Shown in pieces: positions 55,916 to 64,000 of a stretch of 64,000 nucleotides of DNA. The stretch's first letter is position 1. The number at the start of each line of letters is the position of its first letter. Below the pieces are notes generated by a model. The model was not told the origin of the DNA, did no database searches, and saw only the letters and a program-made list of their open reading frames with translations. Origin of the DNA: Pseudocercospora fijiensis CIRAD86 (Eukaryota > Ascomycota > Dothideomycetes > Mycosphaerellales > Mycosphaerellaceae); contig NW_006921536.1 in NCBI RefSeq assembly GCF_000340215.1, positions 1,885,582-1,949,581 of the forward strand. Direction: 5' to 3'. The translations under genes were made by a program, and so were the position numbers.

Positions 55916-57062
55916 ATGGCGCAATTGGGTCCGAATGCACTGGACTCTCTGCCATCATTGTATAGCACAGCCACGCCTCTGCCGGCCCATATCTTCTTCC
56001 CGTCCTCCTCCACCCTTATCCAGAGTCGAAGAGCATTCGATCGAGCAGCACGATCTGTCTCAGGCCCCACGAGTACTCCCATCATGCCACATAATCAAAC
56101 AACAGATGCCTCAGCAAACATGTCGCCAAAATTCGACATCCCTCAACTCCGCTACATCGAGCTTCCCTCCAATCACCCAGAAACCAAATCCCCCTGCGTT
56201 TTCGACACCTCTCCAACCCCAGTGTACCCACGCAACAGCTACGACGTCCCAACTCCACCCGATCACGACCCCGACTCATCCTGGTGGCCAGATGGCCTCC
56301 TAGAGCTCGACCCCCGTCCGCGTAATCTGTCCAAGGCTTGCAGAAAAGCAATAAAAGCCGGACCCCGAAACCACTTCCTCCGCAATCTGATAAAGTTGAT
56401 TGGCGAGTATAGGCCCTACGGAGAGAAAGATATCTGCAGGGAGTACATATATCAATCGAAATTGCAGGAGACACGTCGACAAAAAGCTAAGAAAAGGCTC
56501 GAGACCGCTGTGAATCGAGCTGCCGAGGAGGAGAAGGAGAAAGTGAGAAAAGCGATAGTGGAGAAAGAGGCGAAAAAGGAATTTCAGGAGAGAAATAGAG
56601 GTAAGAAGTTCTCGTCCCCTCGTAACAGACTTGTTGAGACCAACTGACCTTTTTTTTGTTAAAGCAAAAAACACAGCCCACTCCATCCTCAAAAATGCCC
56701 TACACTTCATAGCCTGTCCCCCCAAACTCAAAGACCTCATCCTCTCCGACTTCAACCTCACAGAGCAAGAAACCTCTCAACGCAAACTCCTCCGTCCTTG
56801 GGCCACTTCCCCTCCCCCACCCCTTCGCCGTCATACGATTTGTTATCACCCTCCAAACCCCGAAACAATTCGAAAAGAAAATTTGAAAAAGACGAATGAA
56901 ACTGAGGCGGCGGTGAAGTTGTATGCGATGTGGGCGGACTCTCCGTTGGGGTTTCCGGCTGGGGAGGAACCGGGGGATTTGGAGGTTACGAAGGAGTGGG
57001 AGGAGTATATGAGACAGGTGAGGAGGGGGGAGATTAAGGCGGGGGAGCGGAGGAGGTATTGA
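55916..57062 (+). CDS. Hypothetical two-exon protein
   Basis: Exons 55,916-56,600 and 56,665-57,062, with a 64-bp GTAAGA...AAG intron in which a T-rich tract precedes the acceptor; the product is 360 aa. The N-terminal 140 residues are Pro/Ser/Thr-rich. A more ordered part follows (LSKACRKAIKAGPRNHFLRN, IGEYRPYGEKDICREYIYQS). Next is a Lys/Glu/Arg-rich helix, likely coiled coil, at about residues 185-230, then a C-terminal segment with PPKLKDLILSDFNLTEQE and a conserved-looking WEEYMRQVRRGEIKAGERRR end. The amphipathic charge pattern and splice fit argue for a real gene. I do not recognise a family. An internal start at 56,083 (MPHNQ) is also possible. Confidence 0.65.
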
Positions 57063-57265
57063 GAGACTGTCGGATATGTTGGGACATGGAGGTTGTTAGG
57101 TAGGAAGTAGGCACTAGTGAAATAGTTGGCTGACATTAGCGGTCGTTACTGTCATGAGCTAGGGGTATCTCAGGGATCAAGCTATTTGTACACATTTTGG
57201 AGAGATAAATTGTAGTTCGTGAGAGGGTCGTGTCCATCGGGCTCTCGGTGTCCACACGATCATGT

Positions 57266-59134
57266 TCATTTCGCATGAAATTCCTTCATATCACTCGCAG
57301 CATCACTCTTCGTTCCCATCCCACTCTCGCTCCTCAATGCCGAGAACTCCGTCTCCGTTTCAAAAGACTTGACGGTAGAATTAACTCTCGCCACCCTCGG
57401 CGTCTGCACCGATCCAAGCGGAATGATATCGTCGTCCCTCGTCACATTCGAAGCATTCGTGGAGAGGATATTGTTCTTCGCTCCAGATCTTCTGCTCCTT
57501 CGACTGGATCTTGACAGACTTTCGCTCGAATTGTTCCTAGATCTTCGCCAAGGCATGAGCCAATCGATGACTCGTGCCTTTCTCTTATTCTCTTCTTCGG
57601 TCGGTGGAGGTAACGCTTCGGTCGCGTTGGCATATGCGTTGCCTGCTTCGTCGAGGGCCATGGTTCGGTTGAAGGCGGCATCTCCGAGTGGTGCTGTAGG
57701 ATTATTGCAGCCGGAAAGTCGACTACCGATATTGACGTTCCAGCCTGCGATTTCTAATTGATCGAGATCAACACTGGCTCTGCTCCAGAGCATTCCCATC
57801 CTCATGTTTCGAACTGTGGCTGCATTCGTCATTTCTGGAATACGGAAGTATTCGAGATTTTGGATGTATTCGTCGACGAAGCTTGTATCGCTTCGTCGTG
57901 TGCTTCTCTGCTGCGGCTGATATAGACCGGGCTCGATCGATTCTACGCCGCCTTTTGTCGATTCGCCTACAGCATCGGGTGCCCAGCGTTTGACGAAGTT
58001 TCGTATACCTGGCATACATGCTGCCAGAACCCAGAAGTCGACTTCTATTGTTGACCATCTCGCTATCCAGTCGTAGTCCCAAGTCGGGTTCAGCGTATTG
58101 CCGTAATAGATCATGACACGAAGACGGAGAATGCTCACAAGAGACACCCAGACACCTGCACCAAACATGAGTATGACAAGTACCTTCTTGCGCTGGTTGA
58201 GATCCATCTTCCAGATCAAAGGCATCGGCATTCCCAGCACAACCAGGTCAAAGATGATATTGAATCCAGACGCTGTCCACGCTGCCGGTTGCCGCTTCAT
58301 CCAGCAGTACCCGACGTGTCCTTGTCCTTTGTCCCATTCCTTCCAGGCGTATGATAATGGTATGCATTGGAAAGCTGCGAGCGAGTCGTACAGTAGCATG
58401 AACACCGTGTTCAATGCAATGACCAGCCAGACGAGCTTCCGAAACCTAGGGGATGCGAAGAAGCGAAGATAGGACAGCAGCATGGATGTCTTGACCATTG
58501 ACAAGCCTGTAATGTATAAGAGCTCTCCATAGTAGAAGATCTTGAGGAATTTAGTAATCTGAGGAGGCGTCAACGTCCAGATATCCATGCCCAGGCCTGG
58601 AGTTGAGATTGGCCTTCCAAGAGAGCTCTGACCTAGTGCAAACAGTACGGTCACTGTCATAGCCACATCGTCCCACCATAATTGAGTAATACATCGAAAG
58701 GGACCATTCCACGGCCATTGGACATGTATTTTTGATGCTATCCGGATGCCGTAAGAAAGCGCTGCCACGGTCATGTATATTGCGGAGGAGAATCGAACGG
58801 TATTCGACCTGTCACGGATCGGGCGGCCACATATTGTCTGGGTGGTATTTCTCGTGATGAGTGCTTGTCGACGCGTACAATGATCCAGAACGCAGTCCTG
58901 GGCCTTCTTGCGGATGTGTTCACTGTCGCATCTGCATTGGATGTCAAGCAGTGAGCAGTTCGAGTATGCAGTGGTTTGTGAATCGAGGCAATTACGCGCA
59001 CATTCCGGTATTTGCGCGTACAATTCCATAGCCGGACCCAGCTCCATTGCCTTGTGCCATTTTCCGAGCGCCACTGCCGCGAAGTAGTGCGCTGCCCAGA
59101 CAGTTGTCAGTTTCATTGCATTGGCAGACGCCAA
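57266..59134 (-). CDS. CFEM-domain PTH11-like seven-transmembrane receptor
   Basis: A single-exon 622-aa protein. A hydrophobic leader is followed by a CFEM domain at about residues 40-105. Its eight cysteines are in the classical arrangement (ECARNC ... SNC ... IQCRC ... DC ... HC ... IC). A seven-helix rhodopsin-like fungal domain follows at about 115-400, including LWWDDVAMTV, YYGELLYITGLSMVKTSMLLSYLR and YCWMKRQPAAWTASGFNIIFDLVV. The remaining 220-residue cytoplasmic tail is rich in Ser/Arg (RSRNNSSESLSRSSRRSRRSG), a plausible phosphorylation region. PTH11-type receptors sense surface or host cues at the plasma membrane upstream of cAMP signalling in some plant pathogens. Ligand unknown; a pathogenic lifestyle is not implied by this alone. 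Confidence 0.9.
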   Translation of the reverse strand: MASANAMKLTTVWAAHYFAAVALGKWHKAMELGPAMELYAQIPECARNCLDSQTTAYSNCSLLDIQCRCDSEHIRKKAQDCVLDHCTRRQALITRNTTQTICGRPIRDRSNTVRFSSAIYMTVAALSYGIRIASKIHVQWPWNGPFRCITQLWWDDVAMTVTVLFALGQSSLGRPISTPGLGMDIWTLTPPQITKFLKIFYYGELLYITGLSMVKTSMLLSYLRFFASPRFRKLVWLVIALNTVFMLLYDSLAAFQCIPLSYAWKEWDKGQGHVGYCWMKRQPAAWTASGFNIIFDLVVLGMPMPLIWKMDLNQRKKVLVILMFGAGVWVSLVSILRLRVMIYYGNTLNPTWDYDWIARWSTIEVDFWVLAACMPGIRNFVKRWAPDAVGESTKGGVESIEPGLYQPQQRSTRRSDTSFVDEYIQNLEYFRIPEMTNAATVRNMRMGMLWSRASVDLDQLEIAGWNVNIGSRLSGCNNPTAPLGDAAFNRTMALDEAGNAYANATEALPPPTEEENKRKARVIDWLMPWRRSRNNSSESLSRSSRRSRRSGAKNNILSTNASNVTRDDDIIPLGSVQTPRVARVNSTVKSFETETEFSALRSESGMGTKSDAASDMKEFHAK

Positions 59135-60875
59135 AGGCCTGCTGCAGTCCTCCAGCTGTGATGACCCGATAGTGTGACCCGCTGGGTGGTATCATGAAGG
59201 AGTCAGAAGGACGGGAGTTATAGCGCAAGCGCGACCTCAACACATCCCCGCAGAATTGTGACAGATTCGATTCGAAGGTTGGCGAAGGGAGCCATGTTCT
59301 GGTCGCCATGGCCTACAGCTCCCTGTATTCTACTGCATCCGCAGAGTCTGCTTCGCAATGGTAGCTTGACCACATCGCTCCTGACGTTGGACGGCCTATT
59401 CCCCGGCAAAGAGGAAGTCGGTATTTGAGTTGGAATAGACAGGGAGCTTAAATAGAGCTCCGGCTCCAGTCATCATGGCCGCCATGATCGATTGGAACGT
59501 CGGTATTGGTGTGAGGAGAGGCTTGTCCAGGAACAGGCAAAGAGCTGAAACGTGGGCGTGAGAACCCTCAGGCCCGCGCCGATGTGCCGCGCAAGGATGG
59601 GCAAGTTCATCGTACAGTCTGTACAGTATTTGACGTTCCCTAACTTCCCTTGCCGTCGGCATGAAAGTTACGTGCCTGTGGTCTTTGACGTGTTGCTGCA
59701 CAGTGCACATTGATGATACCATAGTGCGAAGCTCAAGGATTTCCAGATCGGTCGATGGCGAGCATGCACACCAACACTCGCCTCCTGCAATCCCATTATT
59801 ACTGGATCATGCTCATCATTCTTGCCGATGCTGTGTTGGTGCTGTGACAACATCGGCATTTTCTCTGTGGGGAGCAGCCGTTGATGAGTCCAGGCGCGAG
59901 CCATCTCGGGATAAGGTACGACATGGCACCCAGGCAGCCAGGCTCTTGTTTCAGATGAATTTGAAAATACGTGAGCACGTCCTTTGCGAGAGTCCAACCG
60001 CAACAGTGTGTGTCTTCCCATTTACCCTATGACCCCCGGGAAAATGGCAAAAGCGAGAGCTGTGCAAAACCTGTGAACTAGAATCCACATCGTGTCGCAT
60101 TCGCTGACTCGAAAGGCCCGTTGTGCAACATGCGGTCATGCGTGCATACAGAAGTCCGTGGCATGGCATGCCTGTATAGCATTCTGCAGCTTCATCCGGG
60201 CCGTAAGTCTCATACTCCCCGAAGCTGCACCTTGCACCTTGTTGCAGTTGTTGGGGTGCTCGCACTGCTCATTAAATCTCTGGAAGAGGAAAACCATTGC
60301 CATTTGGGAAGCCTTCATTGGTCGTGCTGAACGCAATTAGGCTGTTGCAGTCCGTCAGCTCACAACTCATATACATTGTTTGTTGCTTGCGTACCTTCTC
60401 AACCTACTTCTGCACTGCTCTTCGCGGCAGTAAGACGGGAAATTCGGCAAAAGTCAAGTGCTGCAATAAAGCAGTGAGTGTGGCTGTAGCAAGAGTAGGT
60501 CTCTTTCTTTCTCTCCATTATGTGTTTACCATACCATGCTTACAAGCCCGGGAAACAGGCTATACAATCCTGCCAATATCTTGACCATCCTTCTCCTTTC
60601 GCCGAACCATGCTGCTACTATGCATCAATATTCATACACAAGACGCGCGCCTGGCTCTTGCTTTCTGTCGTCAACCCTAGGTGATTACAAGAATCTGACT
60701 CCAACTTTCAAACTGGCCACCTGCCAGGTGTATGCACTCGCAGCTTCTCAGCACGCTCTTCCTCTGCTGTCTCCTGAGATCGACGCGACTGGTCAATGGC
60801 AGCGTCTACAGCCGCCCAGTCTGACAAGCTTTCCGACGATGTCGCGCGATCGAACGCGTGCAGCTCGCGAGCATT
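59135..60875. other. Intergenic region, no supported gene
   Basis: About 1.7 kb upstream of the CFEM receptor gene and downstream of the elongase gene. Short frames on both strands (for example 60,536-60,898 plus) lack domains, splice logic or biased composition. Confidence 0.5.
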
Positions 60876-62019
60876 CTATGCTTTTCGTGATCTGGTGACT
60901 CGGCCGCTGGGGGTGGCAGTCACATCCTTTCCAGAGCTGTAGCTGCTGTTGTATCCATTCATCGTCTGGGCATTACCCGACAGCCTTCTCCTGACCTCCT
61001 TGACATCTGGAACTTGCTCGTCCTTCATTTCCACGAGAGCACTAGTCGCGCGGCCTCTACCCTTCTTAACTGGCTTCTTGTATGTCGAGATGTAGAATCC
61101 AATGAACAGAACCAAGTACGAGCTGAGAATGCCCATGCCGGCAAATGCAGCAAACTCCTCGCCAGCGCAGAGCCCGTAAGTCGGGAGCCATGGGAAGTAG
61201 CGGGCGCTGAAGTAGGTGTAGGATGCGAAGTAGACGAATCCAAGATCAATGACGAATTGAATGATCTGGAGCATGGTGATGTACTTCTTCCACCAGATCC
61301 TGATGCCGCGCGCCGACTGGAAGTAGTACCAGTACATGACAACGTGCACAGTCAGGTTCAGGGTGATGGGAACCCATGATACCGCGGTATGGCCGAGGAG
61401 CTGGGTGTAGCACAGAAGTGCGGTCGCGCCGTGGTGATAGGTGTGGAGGAAGGTGAGCGGCTTCTTCTTGAGGAAGAGGAAGCAGGTGTCAATGAGTTCG
61501 AGGTATTTGGTCAGGTAGTTCAGCTGCGCGAGCAAGATTAGCACCACTCTGCGCTCAAAAACATGCTCGGGCTGTCCTTACGTAGTAAAGAACGACCAAT
61601 GGCTGGGTCCAGCCTCCGTTGTAGTGGCAGATTGCGTAGAAAACACCGTTTCTCGTGATGGTCGGAATCAGCTGCTCCAGAAAAAGAAGCAGCAGTATTC
61701 CGCTAATGGCGGTGAGGTAGAAATTGTGAATCTTGAAGAAGGTGTTCAACTTGAAGGCCGGGCGATCCTTCATGAACTCGCGGCCGCCGAAGATAATGAT
61801 GTAGTAGGAAATCAGAGTAATGGCCGTCTCCGGCATTGAAGCCATTGGAGTTTTGCCCGGCACGAAGCGAAAGTCCTCCGGACTGTATCCCTTGACTGCT
61901 TCGAAGGCCTTTTCGAATATGGGCCACAGGTGCACGCCGAAAGGTCTGTCCAGTGTCGGAGCGCCGACTTGGAGCCATTCGGGAGTCGCCATTCTTTCTT
62001 CGCGCTTCAATGCCTCCAA
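60876..62019 (-). CDS. ELO-family very-long-chain fatty acid elongase
   Basis: A 3-ketoacyl-CoA synthase of the ER that condenses malonyl-CoA with long-chain acyl-CoA in sphingolipid-type fatty acid elongation. Exons 62,019-61,582 and 61,523-60,876 with a 58-bp GTAAGG...CAG intron (GCTAAT branch site) join as [16 protein letters not shown], giving 361 aa. The histidine box HTYHHGA lies about 45 residues into exon 2, and the second ELO motif is [14 protein letters not shown]. Multiple membrane helices are present, and KKPVKKGRG after the last helix resembles the basic tails of ELO proteins. Length and boxes fit yeast Elo2/Elo3; chain-length specificity cannot be told. The start [15 protein letters not shown] is chosen as the first ATG of the open frame. 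Confidence 0.92.
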
Positions 62020-63776
62020 AGGGGCTGAAGGTGCTGAGTCGGCAGAAGAGGGCGAGGAGGCGAGTTTATGCCGATTGCTGTTCGGCTAGCTGCGGATGCG
62101 AGGCGATGGCGATGGCGATGAGATGACGGTGATGCTGGAGTCGCGTCCGGCGTTGCTGTCACTTTCAGAAGAGTTCCCAAATAGAAAGTGCCGCGGGCGG
62201 ATCTGATGATGACGGCAGCCGCAAGGATTGCACGGCACGCTTGTGCTCTAACAACTCAAGGGAGTGACTGGGAAGAGAAAGAAGAGGCTGTTGGCAGACG
62301 CGTCGCAAAGAAGGGAGTCTCACGAGGCAAGTGTTCGCAAAGAACAATATCGAGGAGTTGGGAGGAGGTCGGTCCATTGGCGCTTTGCACGGAAATGAAA
62401 AACATTAGCTGCCGCTCATCGTGTCTCCCCAGTTTGGGCTTTGCGTCACCTGCCGAGCAAATCATCGTGCAGAGAAAGACCTCACAAGCAATGTCCATCA
62501 CTTTTCCGCCCATTCACCATTGCTGGCGATCGTTAGAACTAAAGCCCAGGAAACTTCTCCTCTGGAAGTGTTGGGTTTGAGCATGCATTGAATCTGACTA
62601 CCGCCACCTTTGGATCATGGGCTATGAAGCACTGTAGCTCCCGGAAAGCATCATTCATCATACGGAGGGTGACGTGCATACAGAAAGCCGGTCCGGAACC
62701 ACTTTGCAATCTATGCTATGCTTTTCTCCATAACAAAGATATGCACCAACTTTGCTAGGCAAAGGAAAGTTGAAGGATTCTTCCGTAGAGCGGCGTTCTG
62801 TGTGCAGCTGACACTCTGATCGTCCGACGCATTCCGCTCGCGTTCCCGGCTCAATTATTCATAGCCTGGCCTGGATAATGCATCATGAGGTGGGAGTCAA
62901 TCATGCCTTGGAGCTCGCGGTCATTGCACACACCGGAGCCGTTGACTTCAGATGTTGTTGGTCGGCTACCCGGCCAGATGAAGGGGTTTATCGTGAAGTT
63001 CTTGGCTCCGGAAGAGGTGAGAGGCCAGGCTCCAGCGGTGTAATGGCCGCGTCGATGAACAGGCAAGGCAGGCTGCAGCCTCGGCCTGGCAATGGGGTTG
63101 TCGAGATGTAGATGTCGTTCCTGCGAAGTCAACTAGATATATATGCTAGGTCGGGGACTCGGACACTCTGTATTCTAGTCGTGTATCAAGCTGAGAGCCT
63201 ATCACTATCGTATCGTATCACGGCGGACGCGGAAGCTGGCAGCATGCTGTTTGAATGATGGCATCATCAAGGTGGCAGATGCCTCGTGCTCGAGAACGGA
63301 GTCGAAAGCAGTTCAGCTGGACTGTCTTATCTGCGGCTGCTGCAGGTGCTGTCCCTCTGCTCTCCGCTATCAAACTGTCCCGTCGTTGGTCGTTCTGAAA
63401 GCGTGGGCACATCATAATCTACCGGGCATGCGTCATCCGCAGCTCCAGCAGCTGCTTCACCTCGCCTGCCAGCCATCGCGAGCCTCCCGCACTCCACATA
63501 CACCTTCTCCAACCCCTTCTCCACCATATATCCCGCAGTATCACGTCCACGCACAATTACATCGTTGAAACGAAAGAGCTGCATCGGCCGACTGGACACC
63601 CCGACTCTCGGCCTTCCTCCAGCCAACCAGCGACAGTCTGCTGCCACCGACCGCAGTGTGTCCACTGCTGCCTCACGCACAGCACCTCCAGCGAGCACCC
63701 CTCCCAGTGGAGCATACATATCCCATACTTCCTACTCCAGGCGCAGCACTCGCCTGAGACCAATGCCTGCGGCCTA
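62020..63776. other. Intergenic region, no supported gene
   Basis: Upstream of the elongase gene. The first 500 bp hold its promoter (a GGCGATG-type hexamer run at about 62,100-62,125). No frame with recognisable domains; the Ser/Pro-rich frames after 63,400 may be 5' sequence of the gene entering the right edge. Confidence 0.45.
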
Positions 63777-64000
63777 AACAGGCCTCCAAAGGCATCTGGA
63801 CTCTCCCTCCAGCACCCAGCGTGCCAGCCATCGCGCTGGAGAACGAGGAAAGAACAGACAACACCTCCCCACTCACCACCGACGGCCCATCCACACTCTC
63901 AACCTCTGTTCCTGTCCAGGAACCCTCTCGAGCACCTGAATCTACAGCACCACAACCCTCTCAGCATACCTTATCTGACGCCGAAGATCAAGCGGACCAC
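63776..64000 (+). CDS. Possible partial gene at the right edge, disordered protein
   Basis: A frame open to the end of the window reads LENEERTDNTSPLTTDGPST, then PSRAPESTAPQPS and DAEDQADH, an acidic Ser/Thr/Pro-rich composition typical of disordered fungal proteins. CAG at about 63,778-63,780 could be a splice acceptor, with an upstream Ser-rich coding frame at 63,565-63,777. No domain is visible; it may also be noncoding. Confidence 0.3.

Noticed and set aside
37638..62019. A secondary-metabolite or sugar-use gene cluster
   Set aside because: No backbone synthase, no pathway-specific regulator and unrelated housekeeping genes interspersed; only two genes plausibly relate to sugars.

Overview
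The window looks like a filamentous ascomycete (Pezizomycotina; Dothideomycetes is my best guess). Coding genes have short introns of about 46-75 bp, GT...AG ends and CTAAT/CTAAC-like branch sites. The gene set includes a CFEM/PTH11-type receptor and a fungal MFS sugar transporter, and the repeats carry the signature of repeat-induced point mutation (RIP). I worked from sequence alone, so species and orthology are inferred.

Layout. (1) About 1-37,210 is an AT-leaning, TA-rich block, depleted in CA/TG but with CG retained, as CpA-directed RIP leaves it. Almost all reading frames are closed by TAG/TAA where CAG/CAA/TGG would be expected. Its main structure is two nested LTR retrotransposons, both on the minus strand. 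The outer one (1,930-22,758; 121-bp LTRs; 5-bp target duplication AAGAA) is a Ty3/gypsy chromovirus with gag, RT, RNase H, integrase and a chromodomain. Its gag is split by the inner element (7,432-19,712; 279-bp LTRs; 4-bp duplication CTAG), a second Ty3/gypsy element with gag-protease, pol and an unrecognised third ORF of about 930 codons. Five copies of a 27-nt near-palindrome flank the ORFs of the inner element, and all three ORF frames run to a TAA inside a palindrome. To the right (22,759-37,210) lie tandem repeats, tRNA-like relics, two Argonaute PAZ-like relics and much unassigned RIP-altered sequence.

(2) About 37,210-64,000 is ordinary balanced gene space. In order: GH31 alpha-xylosidase (-); broken sulfite oxidase-like gene (+); SDR oxidoreductase (-); PH/leucine-rich-repeat protein with a one-base frame break (-); sucrose/alpha-glucoside-type MFS transporter with five exons (-); LPLAT/AGPAT-like acyltransferase (-); mitochondrial-type NAD(H) kinase (+); two-exon unknown protein (+); CFEM-domain PTH11-like receptor (-); ELO fatty acid elongase (-); and a possible gene entering the right edge (+).

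The genes do not form an obvious cluster or operon-like unit. The GH31 xylosidase and the sugar transporter could both serve plant-sugar use, and the acyltransferase and elongase both act in ER lipid metabolism, but they are interspersed with unrelated housekeeping genes. The sulfite oxidase-like pseudogene, about 3.3 kb from the RIP block, carries one stop of the CAG-to-TAG type, which may be RIP leakage.
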